Part shown: one piece after another, positions 26,767 through 35,134 of the stretch
Layout of the letters: the number at the start of each line of letters is the position of its first letter
Numbering within the stretch: position 1 is the first letter of the stretch
NCBI RefSeq assembly: GCF_030252425.1
Contig: NZ_CP126994.1
Location: 3,901,001 to 3,965,000, forward strand
From: Acidisoma sp. PAMC 29798
Lineage (GTDB): Bacteria > Pseudomonadota > Alphaproteobacteria > Acetobacterales > Acetobacteraceae
Length of the DNA stretch: 64,000 nucleotides
Reading direction: 5' to 3'
Program-made: the position numbers and the translations under genes
Notes under the pieces: model-generated
The model's database searches: none
The model's input: only the letters and a program-made list of their open reading frames with translations
What the model was told of the DNA's origin: nothing

Positions 26767-28098
26767 TTAAGCAGCTCCGATTTCGACAAGGGCTTCTTTG
26801 ATCGAAATCGCCAATTTCTCGGCAATTTCCGTGAGCTCCGTATCCGGCGCGTTGTATCGAGGGGCGATAATGATCGTATCGCCAGCCACACCGTCGACAT
26901 TGCCACCGGACGGATAGCAGATTAGGCCATTATGCAGGCTCCTCTGCCGCACCCGCGAGAAGAGCTTATGCGCCGGATCGAAGGGCATCTTGGTATCGCG
27001 ATCCGCCACCAGCTCGATGCCGGCGAAGTAACCACGGCCGCGAATGTCGCCGACGGCGTCTATTCCGCCGAGCGCCGCCCTCAGCAGGCCGAACAGCCTT
27101 TCGCTATTCACCCTGACATGATCGAACAGTCCCTCCCGCCGCATGATCGTTTGCACGGCGACGCCGGCGGCGCAGGCCGTGGTGTGGCCGGTGAAGGTGT
27201 GCCCGGTCTGCGGCCCGCCGTATCGCTGGCGCAGAACCTCCCCGATCGGTCGGCGGTAGACCGCGGCGCCCAGCGGCAGATATCCCCCGCCCAGCCCTTT
27301 GGCGATCGCCATGATGTCCGGGACAACGCCATCGTGAGCGAGGGCGCGAAACGGGCCCGTTCGCCCACTGCCGCACATCACCTCGTCGGCGATCATCAGA
27401 ACGCCGTGCCGATCGCAAATCTCGCGCACCCGCGCGGCATACCCTTGGGGGGCCGGCACCACGCCGCCCGCCGCACCGACGACAGGTTCAAACACGAAGG
27501 CCGCGACGTGCGCAGCGCCGATCTGCAGGATCGCCTGCTCCAACTCGCCGGCGCAGAAAGCCGCGACGTCGGACGACGTCAGGCCTGCCGGCGGCCGATA
27601 GGCGTTGACCGGCGCTAGTAGACAAGACGGCAGCAGCGCCCCCTCATAGGCGTCGCGCCGCTCCTCGAAACCGGAGATGGACAGTGCCCCCAATGTATTG
27701 CCATGCCAGGACCGCTGCCGCGAAATGAAACGCCGGCGAGTCTTCTCGTCGCGACCGGAGTGGTATTGCAATGCGATCTTCATGGCGGACTCAACGGCCT
27801 CCGAGCCCCCCGACACGAAGACCATCTCATCGAGATCGGCACCGCATTGCGCGGCGATGAGCGCGGTCAGTTCTTCGAGCGGATCGCTGGTGAAGGTATA
27901 GCGATAGCCATGCATCACCCGCGTGAGCTGCCGATGGATCGCCTCGATCACCTCCTCATTCCCGTAGCCCAGGCTGTAAACTGCGGGACCGCCAGACCCG
28001 TCAACATAGCATTTTCCGTCGACATCGTAGATGTGGCCGCCTTTGCCGTAGGCGACCTTGGGCAAGCGCGCACCGACGATCGTGGTCGAAGGGGTCAC
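26767..28098 (-). CDS. class III (PLP) omega-aminotransferase
   Basis: A 443-residue fold-type I aminotransferase of class III, moving an amino group from a diamine or omega-amino acid to a keto acid. Motifs: VFVSGGSEAVESAMKIA, RQRSWHGNTLGALS, IADEVMCGSGRTG (Asp238 to the PLP nitrogen), and AKGLGGGYLPLGA (Lys267 Schiff base). The GTG at 28098 overlaps the stop of the upstream hydrolase gene (GTGA). It is the second gene of the operon; a longer in-frame extension lies entirely within that hydrolase gene and is not coding. It resembles the aminotransferase at 35131-36519 in its C-terminal IDGVxGD-type end, so the two may have related substrates. Confidence 0.9.
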   Translation of the reverse strand: MTPSTTIVGARLPKVAYGKGGHIYDVDGKCYVDGSGGPAVYSLGYGNEEVIEAIHRQLTRVMHGYRYTFTSDPLEELTALIAAQCGADLDEMVFVSGGSEAVESAMKIALQYHSGRDEKTRRRFISRQRSWHGNTLGALSISGFEERRDAYEGALLPSCLLAPVNAYRPPAGLTSSDVAAFCAGELEQAILQIGAAHVAAFVFEPVVGAAGGVVPAPQGYAARVREICDRHGVLMIADEVMCGSGRTGPFRALAHDGVVPDIMAIAKGLGGGYLPLGAAVYRRPIGEVLRQRYGGPQTGHTFTGHTTACAAGVAVQTIMRREGLFDHVRVNSERLFGLLRAALGGIDAVGDIRGRGYFAGIELVADRDTKMPFDPAHKLFSRVRQRSLHNGLICYPSGGNVDGVAGDTIIIAPRYNAPDTELTEIAEKLAISIKEALVEIGAA

Positions 28099-28979
28099 GC
28101 GGCCCTCCGCAGCGGCATGGTCAGGCAATGCGTCGAGCCACCCTCGAGCACGAACTGCTCCAGATCCGGTGCCATTACATCCAGCCCGTGAGCGCGCATC
28201 TTGGCGTTGAGCGTTCCATTCTGTGCGGCCGACAGCACGCGGCCGTCGCCGAGTGCCGTCACATTGCAGCCCATTCGCATGACATCGCTGTAGCCGACTG
28301 AGATCAGCTCGAACCGCTCGCGTAGCCAGGCAACGTCCTCCGCCTCCAAAATATCGGTGGCGCAGAGCGCGAGCTTGTCGGTCAGGGCGGTGAACAGGAC
28401 GTCGAGGTGAAGAAAATGCGCCGGCACCCTCATGAGTTTCGCGGTCCAACCCATTTCTGCAACCCAGTGGGCGACCTGCTCAGCCCCTTTCCTGTATGTG
28501 CGAACCTCGTTGACGCCGACGAGAATCTCGCCCGGCCTCATGACCTGGATGTCCCCTCCCTCAACCGGCGCTGCCGTCACGCGTTGCCAGATCGGAAGAT
28601 CCAGCGTCGCGGCGAGGCGTTCCCCGGCAACCCACTCACCACGACGCTCCCGACGCGCCATCTGGCACACGAGAAGCCCCCAGGGTGTCATCACGGCGCT
28701 GTCACGCGCGAAGGTTTGCATAGGCAAATAAGGATCGGCCTCCAGATAATGGATGGCGACGCCGGCCTGCTCCAAAGCCTGAACCATCCCAGCATGCTGG
28801 ACCTCCGCTGCCGCACGATCCGCAGACGCGCCAGCCGCCTTTGAAGCGGCGACGATCGCGTTCTCCGCTGCCCAATCATAATGGGTCGGCTTGCAGAGCG
28901 CGACCTCGATCAGGCGCGAGTATTCGTTGCTGACCAGAGATGGCCGCGCGTCTTTGGTCGTATCCAAGGCGATGTGCAT
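28095..28979 (-). CDS. DDAH / arginine-deiminase-fold amidinohydrolase
   Basis: A 294-residue protein of the guanidino-group modifying superfamily (dimethylarginine dimethylaminohydrolase, arginine deiminase, amidinotransferase). Active-site elements are in place: ARDSAVMTP (Arg92-Asp93), VEGGD (Glu140, Asp143), FLHLDVLF (His191) and GGSTHCLTMPL with the nucleophile Cys285. The spacing best suits DDAH-type enzymes, which turn methylarginine into citrulline plus a methylamine, but related enzymes act on other guanidines. The ATG at 28979 follows the last extra-family residues. It leads the four-gene operon and has a shared 70-bp upstream element 51 bp before its start. Confidence 0.87.
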   Translation of the reverse strand: MHIALDTTKDARPSLVSNEYSRLIEVALCKPTHYDWAAENAIVAASKAAGASADRAAAEVQHAGMVQALEQAGVAIHYLEADPYLPMQTFARDSAVMTPWGLLVCQMARRERRGEWVAGERLAATLDLPIWQRVTAAPVEGGDIQVMRPGEILVGVNEVRTYRKGAEQVAHWVAEMGWTAKLMRVPAHFLHLDVLFTALTDKLALCATDILEAEDVAWLRERFELISVGYSDVMRMGCNVTALGDGRVLSAAQNGTLNAKMRAHGLDVMAPDLEQFVLEGGSTHCLTMPLRRAA

Positions 28980-29029
28980 GTACCTGTCCGCGTTATATCG
29001 GCACGACGTCGCGCCATCCGAGGCCCGCT

Positions 29030-29099
29030 GTGGCACATCCTGGCCCGATGTTCTTTCGGCAATGGGCGAAGGCGTGTTCGCGGTTTCGACGATGAGAAC
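29030..29099 (-). promoter_or_regulatory. shared upstream element, copy A
   Basis: This 70-bp stretch before the DDAH-like operon aligns with 32911-32980 before the PotD-like gene: GTGGCA, then TTTCGGCAAT, GGCGAAGG and GTTCGCGGTTT, ending in GATGA-AA, match in order with only one length difference. It lies 51 bp from the start codon (44 bp for copy B). Two such matched sites suggest one regulator, most likely the LysR protein at 33201. Confidence 0.65.
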
Positions 29100-29192
29100 C
29101 GCCAGCCCCGGCTTGAGGTCAAGGCGGGGGCGTGTTCATGTCTATGGGAGGGGAGGCGCCTGGTCTCCTCCGCAATCAAAGGCGCAAAGACG

Positions 29193-30092
29193 ATGTCCGC
29201 CCACCATCCTGCGCGCCATGGCGAGACCATGCGTATTTTCAGCCCGGCGCCGCATGTTCTGGCTTTCTATGACGGCAGGGTTGCGGGCGATACGCTGCCT
29301 GCGGAATCACCCACCTGGTTGGACTGGGCCTATGGCCTCGGAACCAGCAGCTTCGCGATCGTCGATGGTGATGAGGCGCTGGTCTACGACACGCATATGT
29401 CGATCACGCATGCGACGTTGGTGCGTCGTCATCTCGAAGGGATGGGCGTCACGCGGATGCGTGTCGTGATGAGCCACTGGCATACCGATCATGTCGCTGG
29501 CAACGCAGCCTTCGCGGATTGCGCCATTATCGCCCACGCGTTGACGGCGCGCGCCCTGGAGGACAATCGGGCGGCGCTGGAGGAGGGTGAGCCGCCGATC
29601 TTTCCGATCATCATGCCGACCCAGCTGTATGAAGACCGACTGTCGCTGACCGTGGGTCAGATCGCCGTCGAACTGCGCCATGTCGATTGCCACAGCCATG
29701 ATGGCACGGTGCTGTTCATGCCCGAAACCGGCCTTCTGCTCGCAGGCGATACTTTGGAGGACACGGTGACCTACGTGGCCGAGCCGGAGCGTCTGGCGGA
29801 GCATCTAGACGGATTGCGTCTGATGGCGTCCTGGCCGATCTCCGCCATCCTGCTCAATCACGGCGACCCGACGGTGATGGCGCAAGGCGGCTATCCGCCT
29901 GCGCTGATCGCGGCGACTGCCCGCTATATCGAGCGGTTGCAGCGCTGCCGGACAGAACCGGCCCTCGCCGCCCTCAGTCTTTCAGAGTTCGTCGCAGAGG
30001 ATCTCGCGGCCGGCACGCTGACCTATATCGATGCCTACGAGCCTGTGCATCGGAATAATGTTGCCTTGGTCATTGCCGAAGCGGCTTCATAG
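29193..30092 (+). CDS. metallo-beta-lactamase-fold hydrolase
   Basis: A 299-residue MBL-fold metal hydrolase. The zinc motif SHWHTDH (His95-x-His97-x-Asp99-His100), the later DCHSHDGTVLF, the bridging LLLAGDTLED (Asp) and ILLNHGDPT (His) are all present. Such proteins hydrolyse lactones, thioesters, amides or phosphodiesters. It is divergent from the DDAH-like operon, with the shared element between, and converges on the dimethylformamidase-like gene. An ATG at 29229 is an alternative start, 12 codons in. It may complete the local catabolic set, but the substrate is not known. Confidence 0.87.
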   Translation: MSAHHPARHGETMRIFSPAPHVLAFYDGRVAGDTLPAESPTWLDWAYGLGTSSFAIVDGDEALVYDTHMSITHATLVRRHLEGMGVTRMRVVMSHWHTDHVAGNAAFADCAIIAHALTARALEDNRAALEEGEPPIFPIIMPTQLYEDRLSLTVGQIAVELRHVDCHSHDGTVLFMPETGLLLAGDTLEDTVTYVAEPERLAEHLDGLRLMASWPISAILLNHGDPTVMAQGGYPPALIAATARYIERLQRCRTEPALAALSLSEFVAEDLAAGTLTYIDAYEPVHRNNVALVIAEAAS

Positions 30093-30103
30093 GCGACAAC
30101 CGC

Positions 30104-31738
30104 CTAAGCAGACAGAAACCGACGAAGAACATTGTTCGTCACTTTTATGACCATAGGATCGTTCCGCGACAGGCCCATGATCCAATCCGAACTACCCGCG
30201 TGAAAGACCTCACCCTTTCCCCGCGTGAAGGTGACGATCGCGCCGCATCCTCGCTTGGTTTTTTCGATACTCTCGTCATCGGAATTGCCTGCGAGAATCG
30301 CGGCTATATACGCCGCATCCTCACGCCCCAGGAATGAACGACCGGGAATGATCGTGGGCCCCTCTTCAATCGTTGATGACAGGCCAAGGGCCAGGATTTC
30401 CAAACCGTCGGGTATGGTGTCCGCCGGCATCACGAAGGGCAAGCCGCCTCGAATCTCGTAGCCGATGCCATCCACCTCGTAGCCGAATATGGCACTGTCA
30501 CGCCCCAAGATATCGCCGTAATACAGCCCCGTATCCGCGAATGCCCAATGCTCGGGCCGATAAACTGGGAAGCCCTTGGCCCCTCTTGGAGAACATCCGG
30601 ACCAGCTGGCATACATGCCCTGCGTTGCGTTGAGACCGAAAGTGGCCGATCCGGGTCGGTTGATCTCTTTTGCCTCCCAGGCTTCCGTAACCAAATGGCG
30701 AGGGCCGCTTTGCATCAATGGATCCTCGTCGACAGCCGTGTATTTGTAGCAGACTTGCGTTGCACCAGAACTTTCCAGGCGTATTTGCCACATGAAATTA
30801 CCCGCAAAACGAGCGACCTTGCCTCCATCCGAGACGAACCGATCGATGGCGTCGCGCATTTCCCAAGACCAATACTCGTCGTGCCCGACCATGATGACGC
30901 AACGGTGATTGGCTAGGACATCGGCATCAAGGTGCAAATCGGTTTGTGAAATCACGTCGATCCCATAGCCTTCGGCTTCTGCCCAAAGCACGAAATGGCG
31001 CTCAAAACTTGCCCAACCCGCCGACACGTATTTCTTGCTGTAACCGTGCGTGTAGGCCCATTCCATATGTGGATAACGCGGCTCGGTCATAGGCGCCGGC
31101 GTATCCGTGAGCACAGCGCGCGGTGCGTCTTCCGGCAGGCTGACAAAGCCTCGGGCGTAAGGGCGTAGAACGCTGAGCCTTGGAGAGAAGCAATCGCGGT
31201 TTGGGCCGCAATAGCCCTGATAATGGTTCGACCCGCCCCAGTCATTGTAAGCGGTCCAGGTATTCGTCGCGGCTATCAGCAGCAAACGCGTGGGATCATG
31301 CGTGCTCTTGTCGGGTCTTAGAATGAACAGATGCTCATAGGCGGCAATCTCCTCCGCACGCATGGCCGAGACCCGCACCACATAGCCGCCGGAGGACCAC
31401 CCATTTGCAACCGCAACGGTTACGGAGACGGGCCACTGACACCCGGATGCCGAGCAATCATCCGGTGTGGGCGACCAGCGGCCCGGCAACCCTGAGGCCT
31501 CATAAACGATATGGCGAAGAATGCCGTCGCGAAAGACTTCTATTGAATAGTGCTCGACGTTCGTGTTGACGGCAATCCGAATATTATCGCCAGGCGAGTA
31601 GGAAATCTTATCGGTATAGGCCCATATCTTTGCAGGCCCGGCCGAGTCCGACGGCGCCTTTTCTGCGTAATTGCCATGAACCGATTCATGCAGCCAGTCA
31701 GCATCCGACGTGGCGACATCCTCGGGCGAGCGGTTCAT
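30104..31738 (-). CDS. N,N-dimethylformamidase beta-subunit-like protein
   Basis: A 544-residue protein matching the C-terminal catalytic domain family of the large subunit of N,N-dimethylformamidase, which cleaves DMF to formate and dimethylamine. Seen in sequence: an N-terminal beta-sandwich portion (DNIRIAVNTNVEHYSIEVFRDG), LLLIAATNTWTAYNDWGGSNHY, and MVGHDEYWSWEMRDAIDRFV with the His-x-Glu pair; in the characterised enzyme the corresponding Glu is, from memory, an iron ligand. A small alpha-subunit gene was not found nearby. The ATG at 31738 with GAGG six bases upstream is preferred over a TTG at 31765. It lies 85 bp after the PotD-like gene and is probably co-transcribed. Confidence 0.82.
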   Translation of the reverse strand: MNRSPEDVATSDADWLHESVHGNYAEKAPSDSAGPAKIWAYTDKISYSPGDNIRIAVNTNVEHYSIEVFRDGILRHIVYEASGLPGRWSPTPDDCSASGCQWPVSVTVAVANGWSSGGYVVRVSAMRAEEIAAYEHLFILRPDKSTHDPTRLLLIAATNTWTAYNDWGGSNHYQGYCGPNRDCFSPRLSVLRPYARGFVSLPEDAPRAVLTDTPAPMTEPRYPHMEWAYTHGYSKKYVSAGWASFERHFVLWAEAEGYGIDVISQTDLHLDADVLANHRCVIMVGHDEYWSWEMRDAIDRFVSDGGKVARFAGNFMWQIRLESSGATQVCYKYTAVDEDPLMQSGPRHLVTEAWEAKEINRPGSATFGLNATQGMYASWSGCSPRGAKGFPVYRPEHWAFADTGLYYGDILGRDSAIFGYEVDGIGYEIRGGLPFVMPADTIPDGLEILALGLSSTIEEGPTIIPGRSFLGREDAAYIAAILAGNSDDESIEKTKRGCGAIVTFTRGKGEVFHAGSSDWIMGLSRNDPMVIKVTNNVLRRFLSA

Positions 31739-31823
31739 GGCATACCTCAAGACGTGTCGAATCAAAAAGGAAGGCGCGTATTGGGCCGCGGGCTATTCCG
31801 AGGGGTCGATCCGCCCGAAGCGA

Positions 31824-32867
31824 CTACTTTCGCAGCAGCGTCCAGATGCGATCATAGTCCTTGGTGGCCTTGGCTGGACAGGCGTGGTTAAAGTAAATCT
31901 TGTAATCCGCCGGCGGGTTGAACTCCGGCGAGGTGCCGAGCTTCGGGTCGAGGAATTGGCCCGAGCCGGCGACGCCGTTCTGATAGCCCGTGTAGCTCGT
32001 CTCCAGGGCGGCGTTCTTCGGGTCCATCATGAAGTTGAGGAACGTCTTGGCGTTCTCCAAATCTGGCGCGCCAACGGCGACGGCGAGATTGTCCATCCAG
32101 CCGGGGCCGCCTTCCTTGGCATAGACATAGCGTAGCGTTGACTTCTGCACGCGGGCGCGCTCGGCATCGCCGGACCACACCGCATGCATCGTCGTCTCAC
32201 CCGACACCATACGATCGGAGATGCCGTCGGAGTTGTAGACCTTCACGAAGGGCTTCTGCACTTCCAGCAAGGCCAGAACTTGCTTCAGCGTCGCCGGGTC
32301 CTCGTTGCAATAGGGCTTATGCAGATAGATCAGTGCCATATTGATGACTTCGCTCGGTGAGCCGAGCTGGCCGACCTGGCCCCTGAAAATCGTTGGCGGA
32401 TTGAAGAAGGTTGCGAAGCTATCGACCGGACCGGGATAGACTTTGGTGTCATAGACGAAGGATGTCGTGCCCCACTGCCACGGCACGGTATATTGCGCCT
32501 TCGGATCCCAGACGCGATGTTGCCAGCGCGGCTCCAGGTTATGGAAGTTCGCCATATCCGTAACATCCACCGGCTGGATCAGCTTCTGCGCGATCAGGAT
32601 CGGTACGAAATCATTTTGTGGCACTACGATATCGTAACCTCCATTGCCTGCCTTCATCTTGGCGAGCAGCGTCTCGTTCGAATCATAGGTATCGATCGTG
32701 ACCTTGATACCGGTCTCGGCGGTGAACTTCTTGATCATGTCGGGTGATGTGTAGTCTGTATAGTTGAACATATGCAGCACACCGGCATCCGCGGCCTGAG
32801 CGGCGTGCGACAGGGCCAAAGCCACCAGAGCGGAGGCGCCCAGACAGAGTGCGAGTAAGGAACGCAT
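31824..32867 (-). CDS. PotD-like polyamine-type binding protein of an ABC importer
   Basis: A 347-residue periplasmic solute-binding protein with a signal peptide at residues 1-25 (LLALCLGASALVALALSHAAQA). It follows the spermidine/putrescine-binding pattern: LHMFNYTDYTSPDMIKKF, YDSNETLLAKMKAG, YDIVVPQNDFVPILI, TVPWQWGTTSFVYD and SGETTMHAVWSGDAE. No permease or ATPase genes accompany it, so it must work with a transporter encoded elsewhere. A cationic amine or guanidine ligand suits the neighbouring enzymes. Copy B of the shared upstream element sits 44 bp before its start. Confidence 0.88.
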   Translation of the reverse strand: MRSLLALCLGASALVALALSHAAQAADAGVLHMFNYTDYTSPDMIKKFTAETGIKVTIDTYDSNETLLAKMKAGNGGYDIVVPQNDFVPILIAQKLIQPVDVTDMANFHNLEPRWQHRVWDPKAQYTVPWQWGTTSFVYDTKVYPGPVDSFATFFNPPTIFRGQVGQLGSPSEVINMALIYLHKPYCNEDPATLKQVLALLEVQKPFVKVYNSDGISDRMVSGETTMHAVWSGDAERARVQKSTLRYVYAKEGGPGWMDNLAVAVGAPDLENAKTFLNFMMDPKNAALETSYTGYQNGVAGSGQFLDPKLGTSPEFNPPADYKIYFNHACPAKATKDYDRIWTLLRK

Positions 32868-32910
32868 CGACGTGATCTCCTAGAATGTCCGCTTGGGGTA
32901 GGCTTACAGC

Positions 32911-32980
32911 GTGGCATACCGCGGCTCGTTTTTGTTTCGGCAATCGGCGAAGGGTGGTTCGCGGTTTTCGATGATGAAAA
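32911..32980 (-). promoter_or_regulatory. shared upstream element, copy B
   Basis: This is the partner of 29030-29099. The two agree over about 70 bp, best in the right-hand 46 bp (roughly 38 identical by eye). It lies 44 bp before the PotD-like start codon and 220 bp before the divergent LysR gene. The spacing conserved relative to each start codon argues that it is functional rather than a chance repeat. Confidence 0.65.
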
Positions 32981-33200
32981 TGTCTAGGGCCGCACGTCTG
33001 ACAACGCTTCGTGCGGGGGGCGGCTGTTTGACAAGGCCGGGCGGCACTAATACGAACTGACCATATCTTCGTTGAACCGAGTTTCGCAGCTTCCAGTGAC
33101 GTCGATCTCGTCAAGCGGCTGCTGGCCGTTGCCCCAATGGATTGAGGCAGACGCCCCGATGAGAAGCAGTCATAGGTCCGAGCGGCTGAGTGTTGAACCG

Positions 33201-34133
33201 ATGGCAGATCGCGCGAAACTGAGTCGCCTGAATGCACTGGCCGATTTCGACATCAGGCTGTTGCGCGTCTTCATCGCGGTGGTTGAAGAAGGCGGATACG
33301 TCGGCGCTCAAGCGCGTCTCAACATTTCACCTTCGACCTTGAGCGAGCATATCAAGGACCTGGAATACCGGCTCGGCTGCACCGTGTGCCTCCGCGGGCG
33401 CAGCGGGTTCAAGCTGACCGAGCAGGGGGATAGCCTTTACAAGGCGGCTCGAACCCTTTTCGGCCAGTTGGAGGCGTTTCGGAACCAGGTATCGGATATT
33501 GCGGGTCGCGCCGAAGGGACGCTCAATATCGGCGTTGTCGACGGCCTCGCGACCGAGACCATGCTTCGCCTGCCCGACGTTCTTCGCGAGTTTTCAAGTC
33601 TAAAGCCTTTGGTAGTCATCGATTTAAGCGTCGGCTCACCGCCTGATCTCGAACTTTCGCTCTTGCAGGGCGAACTCGATGTCATTGTTGGACCCTTTCC
33701 GGCCGAACGGCCGGGACTGCTTTACGAAAAACTCTATGATGAATCGGAATCGCTTTTCTGCGGTCTCGGCAACCCGCTATTCGGGCGGCCGTCGGATGCA
33801 CTGTCGGACGAGGAGGTGTGTAACCTGCCCCTTGTCGCCTTGGATTATCCCAGCTTTGCTAATCTGCAAAGATTCAAACCTCATGTCTTTGCACGAACGA
33901 TTGAGGCCGCGACCCTGCTTATCCTTTCAGGCAAGTATATCGGTTTTCTTCCCAGACATGTTACTTTGCCGCATGTGAAGAACCACTTGCTGTGGGAAAT
34001 CGATGAGGCGCGCTATGCCTTCTGCGCTGCCTTCTCGGTCGTCAGCCGAGACGTGAACGTAATGGACCCGTTCTTGAAATTGCTACTCACGCTGTTGCGG
34101 CGCAAACGTTCGGGCGATGTCGCCCGCACCTGA
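33201..34133 (+). CDS. LysR-family transcriptional regulator (amine/guanidine cassette)
   Basis: A 310-residue LysR regulator. Helix-turn-helix: DIRLLRVFIAVVEEGGYVGAQARLNISPSTLSEHIKDLEYRLGCTVC (residues ~15-60). Effector domain from GTLNIGVVDGLATETMLRLPDVLREF. The ATG at 33201 (MADRAKLSRLNALADFD) is preferred to one 43 codons upstream, since the extra residues are not family-like. It is divergent from the PotD-like gene and is the obvious candidate to bind the two copies of the shared element. Confidence 0.88.
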   Translation: MADRAKLSRLNALADFDIRLLRVFIAVVEEGGYVGAQARLNISPSTLSEHIKDLEYRLGCTVCLRGRSGFKLTEQGDSLYKAARTLFGQLEAFRNQVSDIAGRAEGTLNIGVVDGLATETMLRLPDVLREFSSLKPLVVIDLSVGSPPDLELSLLQGELDVIVGPFPAERPGLLYEKLYDESESLFCGLGNPLFGRPSDALSDEEVCNLPLVALDYPSFANLQRFKPHVFARTIEAATLLILSGKYIGFLPRHVTLPHVKNHLLWEIDEARYAFCAAFSVVSRDVNVMDPFLKLLLTLLRRKRSGDVART

Positions 34134-34218
34134 TGGTCGCTTCGCTTTGAGGTGCTCCTCAAGTCGATGCTTGGGTGAGAGATTGAGATCGTCACTGGGT
34201 GGGGACATCGGCCCACGG

Positions 34219-34455
34219 GGATGCTATCTCAACAACAGGGCGGAAGTATCGCACCAGCCGACGCGACGACAAGAACGGCAGATGCAGCGTTTCAAGTCGA
34301 TACGGCAGGCACAGCGCTTCCTATCCGCCCATAGCCGCATCCATAATCACTTTCAACTTAGCCGCCATCTTATCCCAGCCGATGAATACCGCTCCCTCCG
34401 AAACGCCGCGTTTCGTGTCTGGCAGGATGTGACCCGCACCCCTTCATTCAGATGA
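34219..34455 (+). pseudogene. IS6-family transposase, C-terminal fragment
   Basis: An open stretch encodes LNNRAEVSHQPTRRQERQMQ, then FKSIRQAQRFLSAHSRIHNHFQLSRHLIPADEYRSLRNAAFRVW, the end of a transposase of the IS6/IS240 type. The catalytic Asp residues and the left part are missing. It belongs to a different sub-group from the IS6 element at 3727. It lies directly beyond the broken ParE end. Confidence 0.8.
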
Positions 34456-34499
34456 CTAGGCAAATCTCTGTACCGAAACTCAAGCTTCTATCAACAACC

Positions 34500-34588
34500 T
34501 GACAACGCCCCCCAGAGGTCTCAAGCCCGTGTAAAAACAAATCCAGCAGGTCGGCATCGGCATCTGTGGTGAGCCTATATTCATTCAT
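34500..34588 (-). pseudogene. ParE-like toxin, frameshifted and truncated
   Basis: The minus strand starts MNEYRLTTDA at 34588, overlapping the ParD stop by eight bases. After a one-base loss near 34560 it continues in another frame as DADLLDLFLHGLETSGG, which is the N-terminal third of an RelE/ParE-family toxin. Nothing ParE-like remains beyond about 34505, where IS6 debris begins. The toxin is therefore inactive. Confidence 0.65.
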
Positions 34589-34847
34589 GCATCAGACCGT
34601 GCGCCTTGGCGATTTCCCGCGCCTCGGCAAAGATGTCATCAACTGTTCGGTCGCTGACGCCGCTTTCCCTCGATGTGGCCAGTTTTTGACGTAGCTCCTC
34701 AAGGGTAAACTCCTGTTCCCGCCGGGCGCGGTCGCGGCGCACAAGATCACGCACGTAATCGCTCGCGCTGGCGTATCCGCCCTGCTTGATCTGGGCCTCG
34801 ATCCAATCTTTCATGGGATCAGGCAGAGAGACCGTCATCGTGGCCAT
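34581..34847 (-). CDS. parD: ParD-like antitoxin (ribbon-helix-helix)
   Basis: An 88-residue antitoxin. Residues 1-50 are a CopG/ParD ribbon-helix-helix DNA-binding domain (MTVSLPDPMKDWIEAQIKQGGYASASDYVRDLVRRDRARR), and the acidic C-terminal tail (VDDIFAEAREIAKAHG) would bind and neutralise ParE. AAGGGG precedes the ATG at 34847; a second ATG three codons on is possible. Its partner toxin is broken, so this antitoxin is an orphan; it may still repress its own promoter or guard against a related toxin elsewhere. Confidence 0.8.
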   Translation of the reverse strand: MATMTVSLPDPMKDWIEAQIKQGGYASASDYVRDLVRRDRARREQEFTLEELRQKLATSRESGVSDRTVDDIFAEAREIAKAHGLMHE

Positions 34848-34909
34848 GATAAGCACCCCTTGTTAGAACTAGCATAGCCACAATAAGAACAAATCACAAA
34901 AATTCTTAT

Positions 34910-35134
34910 TTAAAGGTATGGCCGGCTAAGACGGGATGCACCTGACATGGCCTTTCGGGATGCACCTCTAAGGAATCCCTCTATGGGGGCCGGCGCGTGC
35001 GGTCGCGTCCCGGTGTTCACGCCGCATACCAGTAGTTCCCGCGACTTCACCACATCCAGCGTCGCCGCGTTGGACGGCGCCGCGAAAGCAAGGACAGCCA
35101 GCCCAGCGACGGTGGCGAGTAGAGTGGACGTCAT
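34910..35134 (-). pseudogene. amino-acid ABC binding protein, N-terminal stub
   Basis: Begins with an ATG overlapping the aminotransferase stop (ATGA). It encodes a signal peptide (LLATVAGLAVLAFAAPSNA) and the first mature strand TLDVVKSRELLVCGVNTGTRP, which is the start of an AapJ/BztA-type general amino-acid binding protein. Similarity ends after about 45 residues; the remaining ~30 codons to the stop at 34910 look unrelated. The gene is truncated, and the ParD locus follows. Confidence 0.7.
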
